This document shows, piece after piece, positions 24,562 to 32,636 of a DNA stretch of 64,000 nt (positions are counted from its first letter, which is position 1; the number at the start of each line of letters is the position of its first letter). The notes beneath the pieces were generated by a model. It was not told the DNA's origin and ran no database searches. It saw only the letters and a list, made by a program, of their open reading frames with translations. Source of the DNA: Desulfonatronum thioautotrophicum (GTDB lineage: Bacteria; Desulfobacterota; Desulfovibrionia; Desulfovibrionales; Desulfonatronaceae); contig NZ_JYNO01000011.1 in NCBI RefSeq assembly GCF_000934745.1, positions 62,001 to 126,000 of the forward strand. Reading direction: 5' to 3'. The position numbers and the translations under genes were made by a program.

Positions 24562-27500
24562 ATGAATCCCATCAGCTTTGCCATTCGCAATCCGGTCACC
24601 ATCCTGGTGGGCGTGATTTTCGTCGTGATTTTCGGCCTGATATCCCTGTTCGGCATGCCCTATCAGCTCAGCCCCACGGTGATCGAACCGGAAATTTCGG
24701 TTGAGACCGTCTGGAGCGGGGCCACGCCGTTTGAGATCGAGCGGGACATCATTGAGGAGCAGGAAAACGTGCTCAAGGGGATTCCCGGTCTGGTGGAGAT
24801 GGAGAGTGAAAGCTTCAGCTCCTTTGGCCGAATCAACCTGCGTTTCACCCTGGGGACGGATTTGGACAATGCCCTGCTTCGGGTCTCCAACAAACTCAAC
24901 GAGGTTCCCTCCTATCCCCAGGGAGCGGAGCGGCCGGTGATCTCCGCAACCGGGGCGTCCGCCTCGCCGGTGATCTGGACCTCCCTGAAGACCTTGCCGG
25001 ACAACCCCAGGGACATCGACACCTATCGGACGTTTTTCGAGAACGAGGTCCGCCAGGATCTGGAACGGATCGAGGGAGTGGCGGACCTGTTCGTGTTCGG
25101 CGGCACGGAGCGGGAAATGCAGGTGGTGGTGCTGCCGGAACGTTTGGCCGCCTTTGGAATGACCCTGGGCGAGGTGATCAGTGTCCTGCAGTCCGAGAAC
25201 GTGAACGTGGCCGCCGGGAGCATTGATCTGGGCCGCCGGGACTTCCGGATCCGCACCGTGGCCGAGTTCCAGGGGCCGGAGGAAATCGAGGCCCTTCCGT
25301 TGCGCTCCACCGGTCAGGAGCGGGTCTTTTTGGGAGACGTGGGCTGGGCCCAGTTCGGGTATGAACGGGCCACCGCGGCCATGCTGCACAAGGGCCGCAA
25401 AGGGATCACCATCGGGGTCCAGGCCGAGCCGGGAACCAATGTCCTGGACCTGACGGACCGGGTGGAGGTGGTGGTGCAACGGCTGAACGCGGATCTGCTG
25501 AACCCCAACGGGCTGGACCTGGAATGGCTGGCGGATGAGCGGGATTACATCCTGGGAGCCATCGGATTGGTGCAGCAGAATATCCTCATCGGCGGTCTGC
25601 TGGCTCTGACCGTGCTCTTCATCTTCCTGCGCCGGATTTCCACCACGGGCATCGCCGCCGGAGCCATCCCCATCAGCATCATCGGCACCTTCATCTTCAT
25701 GAGCGCCTTTGGTCGGAATCTGAACGTGGTCAGTCTGGCCGGGATTTCCTTTGCCGTGGGCATGCTGGTGGACAGCACCATAGTGGTTTTGGAAAACATC
25801 GATCGCCACCTGAAAATGCGCAAGCCCACCTGTCAGGCCGCCCTGGACGGGACCCGGGAGGTCTGGGGGGCGATTTTGGCCTCGACCCTGACCACGGTGG
25901 CTGTCTTTCTGCCCGTGGTCTTCATCCAGGAGGAAGCCGGACAGCTCTTCAAGGACATCGCCATTGCCGTGACCTGTGCCATCAGCCTGAGCCTGCTGGT
26001 TTCGGTAATGGTCATTCCCTCCATCACCTGTCAGATCTTCCGGGTGGTCAGCTCGGTCAAGCCCCGGGATCTAGGCCCCTTGCCGCGTCTGGGCGGCTTT
26101 CTGGTCAACCTGATCATGTTCTTCGTGCGTCAGGCCGTGCGCAACTGGTTCACCCGGCTGCTGACCGTGGGCAGCCTGACCGCTGCGGCCGTCCTGATCG
26201 CCTGGCTGTTCTTTCCCAAGATGGACTACCTGCCCCAGGGCAACCGCAACCTGATCCTGAACATCCTGATACCACCGCCCGGCCTGTCCTATCCGGAGCG
26301 CACCGAGATCGGACATCACATCCACGAGCGCTTGCAGCCCCACTACGACCAGGACCTGGACGGATTTCCCGGCATCCGCCATCTGTTCTATGTCGGCGCG
26401 GAATCGTTCATGTTTTTTGGGGCCGTGAGTACCCATGAACAACGGGCCGGGGAACTGATCCCGTTGTTTCAGCAGGTCATCGGATCCATTCCGGGAATGC
26501 TCGGGGTCAGCCTGCAGGCCGGGATTTTCCAGACACGGCTGGGCCGGGGGCGGACCATTGACATCGATATCGTCGGCCCGGATCTGGAAGACCTGGTGGC
26601 CGTGGGCGGAACCATGTTCGGCATGCTCCGGGGTATGTACCCCGAAGCCCAGGTCCGGCCGATTCCCTCCCTGGAATTGACCTACCCGGAAGTCCGGTTC
26701 ATCCCGGACCGGGACCGGCTGCGAGCCGCCGGGTTGACCTCGGCGGAGCTGGGGCTGGCTTTGGACGTGCTGACCCATGGCCGACGGATCGGGGATTTCA
26801 AGGAGGAGGGTCAGAAGACCATTGATCTGGTGCTGCTTTCCTCCGAGGAGGCCAGGGCTGATCCCGAGTCGCTTTACGCCGCTCTGGTGGCCACGCCCCA
26901 GGGCATTCCCTTGCCCGTCTCCTCCCTTTCAGCCCTGGAACGGACGACCGGAATCACCCAGATCCGCCATCTGGAGCGTCAGCGGACCGTGACCCTGCAG
27001 CTGACCCCGCCCGAGGACGTGACCCTGCAGGAGGCCATGGAGGCCGTGCAGAGCCGGATTGTCCCAGCCCTGGAGGCGCAGGGACTGCTGACCAACACCC
27101 GGGTGCAGATGAGCGGCGTGGCGGACAAGCTCAGCGAAACCCGCGAGGCCCTGCAGTGGAACTTCGTTCTGGCCGTGGTGATCATCTATCTGCTGATGTC
27201 CGCCTTGTTCGGCAACTTTCTCTATCCGCTGATCATCCTGTTCACGGTGCCCCTGGCCACGGCAGGCGGGTTCGTCGGGCTGAAACTGGTCAATGTCCTG
27301 GTTGCGCCGCAGCCCCTGGACATCCTGACCATGCTGGGGTTTGTCATTCTGGTGGGGGTGGTGGTGAACAACGCCATTCTTCTGGTCAACCAGTCGCTGA
27401 TCAATGTCCGGCAACTGGGCATGGCCCATTTGGAGGGCGTGCTGGAGGCCACCAGGGTCCGGCTGCGACCGATCTACATGAGCACCACGACCAGCATCTT

Positions 27501-27738
27501 CGGGATGTTGCCCCTGGTGCTCGCGCCGGGGCCGGGATCAGAACTGTATCGTGGCCTGGGTAGCGTGGTTCTGGGCGGCCTGGCCCTGTCCACGGTGTTC
27601 ACCATTTTCGTGATCCCCTCGCTGCTGGCCTTTTTCATCCGCATGGAAACCCCTGGTTCGGAAAAAGAGACCCAGGACCCCCTGGGCGAGATGGACCGCT
27701 GCGAACTGCCGCAGCCGGAGAAGACCCCTGCAACGTAA
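24562..27738 (+). CDS. RND efflux permease (AcrB/HAE-like)
   Basis: The 1058-residue protein has the RND layout: a first helix (IRNPVTILVGVIFVVIFGL), a large periplasmic loop, helices 2-6, a second large loop and helices 8-12. The motif GISFAVGMLVDSTIVVLENIDR-like region around residue 404 keeps one proton-relay aspartate but has serine in place of the second. The TM10 lysine of AcrB is replaced by asparagine (N936, VNNAILLVN), as in many HAE-type relatives. It forms a proton-driven exporter with the adaptor just upstream; the substrate is unknown. The 54-base spacer contains a small GTGACCC tandem repeat. Confidence 0.92.
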   Translation: MNPISFAIRNPVTILVGVIFVVIFGLISLFGMPYQLSPTVIEPEISVETVWSGATPFEIERDIIEEQENVLKGIPGLVEMESESFSSFGRINLRFTLGTDLDNALLRVSNKLNEVPSYPQGAERPVISATGASASPVIWTSLKTLPDNPRDIDTYRTFFENEVRQDLERIEGVADLFVFGGTEREMQVVVLPERLAAFGMTLGEVISVLQSENVNVAAGSIDLGRRDFRIRTVAEFQGPEEIEALPLRSTGQERVFLGDVGWAQFGYERATAAMLHKGRKGITIGVQAEPGTNVLDLTDRVEVVVQRLNADLLNPNGLDLEWLADERDYILGAIGLVQQNILIGGLLALTVLFIFLRRISTTGIAAGAIPISIIGTFIFMSAFGRNLNVVSLAGISFAVGMLVDSTIVVLENIDRHLKMRKPTCQAALDGTREVWGAILASTLTTVAVFLPVVFIQEEAGQLFKDIAIAVTCAISLSLLVSVMVIPSITCQIFRVVSSVKPRDLGPLPRLGGFLVNLIMFFVRQAVRNWFTRLLTVGSLTAAAVLIAWLFFPKMDYLPQGNRNLILNILIPPPGLSYPERTEIGHHIHERLQPHYDQDLDGFPGIRHLFYVGAESFMFFGAVSTHEQRAGELIPLFQQVIGSIPGMLGVSLQAGIFQTRLGRGRTIDIDIVGPDLEDLVAVGGTMFGMLRGMYPEAQVRPIPSLELTYPEVRFIPDRDRLRAAGLTSAELGLALDVLTHGRRIGDFKEEGQKTIDLVLLSSEEARADPESLYAALVATPQGIPLPVSSLSALERTTGITQIRHLERQRTVTLQLTPPEDVTLQEAMEAVQSRIVPALEAQGLLTNTRVQMSGVADKLSETREALQWNFVLAVVIIYLLMSALFGNFLYPLIILFTVPLATAGGFVGLKLVNVLVAPQPLDILTMLGFVILVGVVVNNAILLVNQSLINVRQLGMAHLEGVLEATRVRLRPIYMSTTTSIFGMLPLVLAPGPGSELYRGLGSVVLGGLALSTVFTIFVIPSLLAFFIRMETPGSEKETQDPLGEMDRCELPQPEKTPAT

Positions 27739-27863
27739 TTGGGTGGTTCCCGGTGCATGCCATGGCAGTTCTCGGCAAGGGAGGTCCTTGTGACCGGCCC
27801 CGCGCATGGTCGGCCTGATTTCAAGAACCATCCAGCGTCATTGTCACGACAAGGAGGAGAACA

Positions 27864-28283
27864 GTGCAAAGCTATCGCAAGGAACTCTGGTTCGAGGTGC
27901 CCGGACGGCGGGCCTTTATCAACATCACGCCCCAGGTGGAGGAATGCCTGCGGGAAAGCGGCATTCAGGAGGGGCTGCTGTTGTGCAACGCCATGCACAT
28001 CACGGCCAGCGTGTTCATCAACGACGACGAGTCCGGCCTGCATCAGGACTATGACGACTGGCTGGAACGCCTGGCCCCGCATGCCCCCATCAGCCAGTAC
28101 CGGCACAACCGGACCGGCGAGGACAACGGCGACGCCCACCTCAAGCGCCAGGTCATGGGCCGGGAGGTGGTGGTGGCCGTCACCAAGGGTCGCCTGGATT
28201 TCGGCACCTGGGAACGGATCTTCTACGGCGAGTTCGACGGCAACCGCCGCAAGCGGGTGCTGGTGAAGATCATTGGGGAGTGA
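27864..28283 (+). CDS. YjbQ/UPF0047-family protein (thiamine-phosphate synthase-like)
   Basis: The 139-residue protein matches the YjbQ family, a small homotrimeric enzyme with secondary thiamine-phosphate synthase activity in vitro. The conserved core [43 protein letters not shown] and [13 protein letters not shown] is complete. The start is GTG at 27864 with a strong AAGGAGG site. It is a single gene behind the efflux pair. Confidence 0.92.
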   Translation: MQSYRKELWFEVPGRRAFINITPQVEECLRESGIQEGLLLCNAMHITASVFINDDESGLHQDYDDWLERLAPHAPISQYRHNRTGEDNGDAHLKRQVMGREVVVAVTKGRLDFGTWERIFYGEFDGNRRKRVLVKIIGE

Positions 28284-28373
28284 TCTCGGACAGGAGGAGA
28301 GAGCCGGGCAAACCGGCTTGCTTGGAGCGGCGTGGGCACAAAAAGGTGATCGGACTTAGACCAATCGCGGCGG

Positions 28374-28580
28374 CTAATTGAACTCTTTTTGCAGGTAGTC
28401 GTGGTACTTGGCCAGGAAGCGTTTGTAATGCTCCTCGATCCCCGGTTCTGCCGGGTAGATGCACAGGTACTGCTCCCGCAGGAACGGCTCCACGCACTTG
28501 CTCATGCCGTACTTCTGCACCGGCATGAAGCGCACCGTCGGTGTTCCGTCCATGTCTTCACCGGCGAACAGGCGCTTCGT
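28374..28580 (-). pseudogene. C-terminal fragment of an unknown protein
   Basis: On the minus strand the frame gives about 67 protein-like residues, including GEDMDGTPTVRFMPVQKYGM and FLREQYLCIYPAEPGIEEHY, ending at a natural stop at 28374. Upstream of about 28580 the same frame runs antisense through the BrnT-like segment, so the protein's own N-terminus is missing. I do not recognise the family. It appears to have been cut at the junction with brnT. Confidence 0.4.
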
Positions 28581-28763
28581 TATCCATTTGCCTTGACCAT
28601 TGAGGACCCTGATTCCGAAAGCGAGCAGTTTTTCGTCACTCTGGGCATGGACTCCCTCGGGCGGGTTCTGGTCGGAATCCATACTCCGCGCGGAGACAGA
28701 ATCCGCCTCATTTCCGCGCGCAAAGCCAGCGAAGATGAAAGGAATGAATACCATGCGCAGTGA
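28572..28763 (+). pseudogene. brnT: BrnT toxin, N-terminus missing
   Basis: From about 28572 the plus strand reads YPFALTIEDPDSESEQFFV followed by TLGMDSLGRVLV and GDRIRLISARKASEDERNEY, which is the C-terminal two-thirds of the BrnT toxin family. The conserved start of the family, with its WD-x-K-x-KH-V block, is absent; the frame continues upstream only as sequence antisense to the fragment at 28374-28580. BrnT is a ribonuclease-like toxin, and losing the N-terminal strand and helices should inactivate it. The antitoxin brnA follows with an 11-base overlap. Confidence 0.75.
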
Positions 28764-29016
28764 ATACGACTTCGGCAAGGCCAAGCGCGGTCCGGTCATC
28801 CAGTCGCCTGGAAAAACTCGGATCACCATCATGCTTGACGACGACGTCATCGAGCATTTTCGCCAGCAGGCCGAAATCCAGGGGATCGGTTATCAGACCA
28901 TGATCAATGCGGCCCTGCGCCGGGCTGTTGCCGTGAAACGCCAGGAGCAGGACGATCCTCCGTTGACCATAGCCACTCTCCGGCAGGTGATCAGGGAAGA
29001 GTTGCATGCTTCCTGA
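28753..29016 (+). CDS. brnA: BrnA-family antitoxin
   Basis: The 87-residue protein has the BrnA pattern: SEYDFGKAKRGPVI, then the ribbon-helix-helix core GKTRITIMLDDDVIEHFRQQAE and the helix IGYQTMINAALRRAV. It is a DNA-binding antitoxin that would neutralise BrnT and repress the operon. The ATG at 28753 with AAAGGA nine bases before it is preferred over upstream ATGs at 28735 and 28744. Its partner toxin is truncated, so it may be an orphan antitoxin. Confidence 0.88.
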   Translation: MRSEYDFGKAKRGPVIQSPGKTRITIMLDDDVIEHFRQQAEIQGIGYQTMINAALRRAVAVKRQEQDDPPLTIATLRQVIREELHAS

Positions 29017-29061
29017 TCATCGCCTTGAAACCGGGTCGGGTGGAGAAAATGAAAAACGAAG

Positions 29062-29262
29062 ATGATGCAAACGGAGAATTTTTTATCAAGAATAACCGTC
29101 AATCCAGAAGTCATGGCCGGCAAGCCGACCATTCGTGGATTAAGGATCACCGTGGAACAGATCCTCAGTGCTCTTTCCGGGGGGATTACCGAGGAGGAAC
29201 TGCTGGTTGAGTATCCATAAATGGAGAAGGAGGATTTTCAGGCGGTATTTGCGTATTCTTGA
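29062..29262 (+). pseudogene. DUF433 antitoxin-like gene broken by a stop
   Basis: The frame from ATG 29062 gives SRITVNPEVMAGKPTIRGLR then ITVEQILSALSGGITEEELL, the DUF433 family pattern, and hits TAA at 29218-29220 after EYP. The same frame resumes directly with MEKEDFQAVFAYS before TGA at 29262, which is the expected continuation of the domain (EYPYLxxEDI). A single base change to a stop therefore cuts the domain. An intact paralogue is at 29973-30230. No toxin partner follows on this strand. Confidence 0.65.
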
Positions 29263-29276
29263 CGTCCCCAAGCCAA

Positions 29277-29558
29277 TCAAGCGGCTCGTTGATACCCGCC
29301 GGCTGAGCTGATCCGATTACGGTACAGGTCATACACTGGGAAACACAGGTCATAGTCGCCCCAGACGAGTTCACCGTATTCGATGCGGAATGCGGCAAAT
29401 ATCCTTGGATCAAGATAGGCCCTGATCTGAGGATGCGGCGACTCGTAAAGAAACGGCTTGAAGTCGACAACCTGTTCTGTCTGATCGTCGAACTGCAAAT
29501 GCAAAGTGTAGTCTCCAATAAGATCGGCTTGAGTGATGTTCATGATCCGAGATGTCAT
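29277..29558 (-). CDS. DUF2442-family protein
   Basis: The 93-residue protein matches DUF2442, a small family often found in toxin-antitoxin-like loci beside DUF4160 partners. The core VVDFKPFLYESPHPQIRAYL and GELVWGDYDLCFPVYDLY is complete. A start at ATG 29558 gives the full domain; 29543 is an alternative. No DUF4160 partner is visible next to it. The function is not known. Confidence 0.8.
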   Translation of the reverse strand: MTSRIMNITQADLIGDYTLHLQFDDQTEQVVDFKPFLYESPHPQIRAYLDPRIFAAFRIEYGELVWGDYDLCFPVYDLYRNRISSAGGYQRAA

Positions 29559-29632
29559 TTTACAGTAATCACATGATTGGTAGGCGTCATAACAACCCCA
29601 TCTAGCGCCGTTATCCGCCTTTATGTGGGGAT

Positions 29633-29989
29633 TTACGTCGGCAACGGGCGGATGCGAATTTTCCAGTCATCCACGACGGAAAAATGACCTTTCCAATCGT
29701 CACGGCTGTTGAGAACTTCAAGGATTCGTTGATTGTCCGATTGTGGGTCGCTTCCAGACAAGCGGAACAACACGATTCCACACGGTGAAGGCATTCTGAA
29801 GCGGAAGGCCAGCTCGCCGAAGTCTTTGTCATTTGTGATGACAAGACATTGTCCTGACTGGGCACGCTGGAGAATTTCCGTGTCCGTCGCACCGCGCATG
29901 GTCTCTTTAACCGAGATCACGTCATGCCCCGCTGACCGGAGTTTATGAATGGCACCCGCCGAGATGTTTTCATTAGCGATAATGCGCAT
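29633..29989 (-). CDS. DUF5615 PIN-like toxin candidate
   Basis: The 118-residue protein opens with MRIIANENISAGAIHKLRSA, and later has TDTEILQRAQ and VITNDKDFGELAF, the acidic-residue pattern of the PIN-like DUF5615 (Mut7-C-like) family, a likely nuclease. The ATG at 29989 has a GGAGG site ten bases upstream; a GTG at 30001 overlaps that site and is less likely. It overlaps the preceding DUF433 gene by 17 bases, and this pairing is a recognised toxin-antitoxin-like arrangement. Confidence 0.82.
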   Translation of the reverse strand: MRIIANENISAGAIHKLRSAGHDVISVKETMRGATDTEILQRAQSGQCLVITNDKDFGELAFRFRMPSPCGIVLFRLSGSDPQSDNQRILEVLNSRDDWKGHFSVVDDWKIRIRPLPT

Positions 29990-30230
29990 GATGCGCTTCA
30001 CCTCCAGGCGTCAAATAAACTCTTTCGGATTGCAGCATCTGCCCGGCATAGGCCAGGCACGCAATAATATCCTCGCGTGACAAATGGTCGTACTCCTCTA
30101 AAATTTGTTCAGTACTCCAGCCGCGTCCAAGCAGATCGATTACAAACTCAACGGAGATCCGCGTCCCCTTGATGACGGGCTTGCCGACCAGGATATCAGG
30201 ATCGATGATAATTCTGTCGTGTCCACGCAT
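29973..30230 (-). CDS. DUF433-family antitoxin candidate
   Basis: The 85-residue protein has the full DUF433 pattern: IIIDPDILVGKPVIKGTRIS, then a helix-turn-helix-like part EFVIDLLGRGWSTEQILEEY ending SREDIIACLAYAG. The family is thought to bind DNA and act as antitoxin to PIN-like DUF5615 proteins. It is immediately upstream of, and overlaps, such a gene. Comparison with it shows where the copy at 29062-29262 is broken. Confidence 0.85.
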   Translation of the reverse strand: MRGHDRIIIDPDILVGKPVIKGTRISVEFVIDLLGRGWSTEQILEEYDHLSREDIIACLAYAGQMLQSERVYLTPGGEAHHAHYR

Positions 30231-30249
30231 TGCTATATTCTCCTTGATG

Positions 30250-30345
30250 TTACGGATTTCTCGGATCGCCGGAAAAGATGAACCCGCCCCAATAGAAAGG
30301 GTTGGCGTGACCGTGGCGCTCCCTGGTCAGGACAACGCTGTTTTC
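30250..30345 (-). pseudogene. CHAT-like C-terminal scrap
   Basis: The minus-strand frame ending at 30250 reads VVLTRERHGHANPFYWGGFI then FSGD. The HxxPYYWAxFxLxGD ending is typical of CHAT-domain (caspase-like peptidase) proteins. The upstream 50 residues of the frame do not look like a CHAT domain and the catalytic His-Cys pair is absent. It is probably a remnant; confidence is limited by the short match. Confidence 0.4.
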
Positions 30346-31001
30346 CGGTCCAACGATCGAGCTGACCGCTTCGACCTCCTGGAGGGTGCCGGGCAATCGC
30401 CGGAAGACCTTCAGTTTCATGACTACGGAGCGAAGGTCATCACCTTCCACCTCTTCGGACGGAGCATCCACGCTCATGTCGAAATCCGGATCACCCATGA
30501 ACAGCCTCGCTGGGTTCGCAACTTGTACGTCACACTGGACAATAGGTCGACAAAATCATCCAGTGGACCGGTTTGTCCGATGCTGCACGTCCGGCAGTCC
30601 GGCGATCGGCCCCTGGAAGCAAGGCATGGGTGTTCCCGCATGGATGAGCCTGAAAAAAGAAAGAAGTTGTTTTCCCAAGTTCTTACCCATCCAGGCCGGA
30701 CAGATCAACCCATATGACTCAAGAGCAGCTACTCGCCGATCCTTGTAGTTGAGGATAAACGAAATCGTTATCTGCCAGAACTCTCTTACCCCTTTGTCGG
30801 CAATTGAGATAGGTTTGTGACACGTTTTCATGATTATCTATATGTCGGAATGTGTCCCCTCTGTGTCATTGAAGCTGAGACACCGCCCTGTTGAGTATTA
30901 ATATAAGGGTGAGTAGGAGCGTGGGAGCAGACCCGTGACTTCCTGCGAACACTCAGCGAGCTGGGAGCCTTGTGTGAGCAAAATGCATGAGGGCTGAATT
31001 T
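30346..31001. other. stretch without a supported gene
   Basis: Between the CHAT-like scrap and the pseudouridine synthase I see no convincing gene. A 91-residue minus-strand frame (30556-30831) lacks a ribosome-binding site and any recognisable motif. The sequence probably contains debris of the accessory region and, near 30840-30990, the promoter for the synthase. Confidence 0.45.
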
Positions 31002-31979
31002 ATGCAGGATCGGAGGCGCTCTATAACTATTTCCAATTGCGAGTCGAAATCCCTTGATCTGACCATCCCGGGTGATTTCAGTGGCCTGCGCCTGGACCAG
31101 GCACTGGTTCAGTTGTTGCCGAATATGAGGCGCCGAAGTGTGCGCCGGTTGTTGGGAGACTGCGAGGTTCTTGTTGATGGAACGGCACGGGCCGCAGGAT
31201 TTCGGGTTTCGGGGGGCGAGCAGGTGCGCATCTCAAGTCCGGTGGAGGTCGATGGCAAAGACGCCCCAGATGAAGATCGATCTTCGGTGATCGAGGTGGC
31301 TGGCCGGAATGCTGATTTTGTGGCCCTGGTCAAACCAGCCGGGATGCATTGCGAGGCGCTGCCCGGTCGTTCGTTTGTGATACCGGGGCTGAATCTGTCC
31401 GGCACGGGTGGGGTGAGTCCCGGACAAACCGTCCAAGGGGCCTTGGCCAACCTGTACCCCGAAGCAGTCCCGGTATTATTGAACCGTCTGGATCAGCCGG
31501 TTTCCGGCCTGGTCCTCGCGGCCCTGCATGAAAAAGCGGCCCGGGACTATGCCGTATTGCAGGATCAGGGGCGGGTGCGCAAATCATACTTGGCCGTGGT
31601 CCGCGGAGATCTTCAGGGCAAGCGTCTTGTCCGGGCAACCCTGGATACGGCCAAACGCCGCAAGGTGCGCGCTGTGGATGTCGTGGAGTCGGATGCATTG
31701 CGCTGGACTCGGGTTTACCCAGTAGCCCGAGATGTTGAGAGAGACGCCACATTGATCCGGGTGGAGATTCGCAAGGGGCGTCGCCATCAAATCCGGGCGC
31801 ACCTGGCGTCCATCGGCCATCCGGTGCTGTATGATCCACTGTATGGAGCTGACCCGGATCAGGGCTGGATTGCCCTGCATCACGAACGGATCGAACTTCC
31901 CGGTTTCGAGGTTTGCGTCAAACCAGATTGGAGAGAACTTGCCATGTATGCCGACATGAATGTGACCTGTGCAGGGTGA
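31002..31979 (+). CDS. RluA-family pseudouridine synthase
   Basis: The protein converts a uridine in rRNA or tRNA to pseudouridine. It has an N-terminal S4 RNA-binding domain (RLDQALVQLLPNMRRRSVRRL and VLVDGTARAAGFRVSGGEQV) and a RluA catalytic domain. The catalytic aspartate lies in LLNRLDQPVSGLVLAA, where the usual HRLD is NRLD; the aspartate is kept. RKSYLAVVRG and the GRRHQIRAHLASIGHPV block follow. ATG 31002 has a GAGGG site; ATG 30987 adds five residues. The exact target cannot be told from sequence. Confidence 0.85.
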   Translation: MQDRRRSITISNCESKSLDLTIPGDFSGLRLDQALVQLLPNMRRRSVRRLLGDCEVLVDGTARAAGFRVSGGEQVRISSPVEVDGKDAPDEDRSSVIEVAGRNADFVALVKPAGMHCEALPGRSFVIPGLNLSGTGGVSPGQTVQGALANLYPEAVPVLLNRLDQPVSGLVLAALHEKAARDYAVLQDQGRVRKSYLAVVRGDLQGKRLVRATLDTAKRRKVRAVDVVESDALRWTRVYPVARDVERDATLIRVEIRKGRRHQIRAHLASIGHPVLYDPLYGADPDQGWIALHHERIELPGFEVCVKPDWRELAMYADMNVTCAG

Positions 31980-32030
31980 TGTTTGATTGGATCAGGGGCA
32001 AATTGGTGGAAAAAGAATTTCAAAAAAAGA

Positions 32031-32058
32031 TTGACCGCCTCTTGCGTTTTTTTACAAC
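32031..32058 (+). promoter_or_regulatory. probable promoter of the tRNA-tuf unit
   Basis: TTGACC at 32031-32036 and TACAAC at 32053-32058 are spaced by 16 bases, a fair sigma-70 match, ending 26 bases before the first tRNA. It would drive the tRNA genes and probably tuf and the ribosomal genes beyond. Confidence 0.5.
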
Positions 32059-32084
32059 CCCATGTAAATGCCTCTCTCTTTGTG

Positions 32085-32159
32085 GCTGGCGTAGCTCAAC
32101 GGTAGAGCAGCTGACTTGTAATCAGCAGGTTGCGGGTTCAAATCCCATCGCCAGCTCCA
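32085..32159 (+). tRNA. tRNA-Thr (anticodon TGT)
   Basis: A full cloverleaf is present. The acceptor GCTGGCG pairs with CGCCAGC, the anticodon loop CTTGTAA lies on a five-base stem GCTGA/TCAGC, the T-loop is GGTTCAAATCC, and CCA is encoded at 32157-32159. It reads ACA and related threonine codons. Confidence 0.97.
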
Positions 32160-32182
32160 TGATGTCGACCGAATGGTTGATC

Positions 32183-32268
32183 GGAGGGGTTCCCGAGTGG
32201 CCAAAGGGAACAGACTGTAAATCTGTCAGCGTAAGCTTTCGGAGGTTCAAATCCTCCCCCCTCCACCA
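32183..32268 (+). tRNA. tRNA-Tyr (anticodon GTA)
   Basis: The acceptor GGAGGGG pairs with CCCCTCC, the anticodon loop is CTGTAAA on CAGA/TCTG, and a long variable arm (CAGCGTAAGCTTTCG region) marks a class II tRNA. CCA is encoded. Confidence 0.97.
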
Positions 32269-32349
32269 TTTTTTTGAAATCGCTGTAGGAGACAGGACAA
32301 TTTGCGGGCCTGTTGCTGGACTACACAATCACGATGAGTCGGCGCCTGT

Positions 32350-32426
32350 GCGGGAATAGCTCAATTGGCTAGAGCATCAGCCTTCCAAGCTGAGGGTTGC
32401 GGGTTCAAGTCCCGTTTCCCGCTCCA
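32350..32426 (+). tRNA. tRNA-Gly (anticodon TCC)
   Basis: The acceptor GCGGGAA pairs with TTCCCGC. The anticodon loop CTTCCAA lies on TCAGC/GCTGA. CCA is encoded at 32424-32426. Confidence 0.97.
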
Positions 32427-32463
32427 CATCGGCCTCCCCATTTTGCTCCATGCAGCATATCCG

Positions 32464-32539
<76 letters not shown>

Positions 32540-32636
32540 TCACGTTTTGGCGGTGAAAGCGAAAGAAGGCATCTTTTGGTGCACCGTCGCCGTTTGTCGG
32601 CACCATCATCAATCAAAATTTACGTAGGGGGATCGT

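Noticed and set aside
23215-25809. Very long minus-strand open frame (over 850 codons) opposite the RND adaptor and permease
   Set aside because: It is antisense to two well-supported genes, has no family match and a composition set by GC-rich third positions of the real genes.
30556-30831. 91-codon minus-strand frame
   Set aside because: No ribosome-binding site, no motif and no neighbour that suggests a role.
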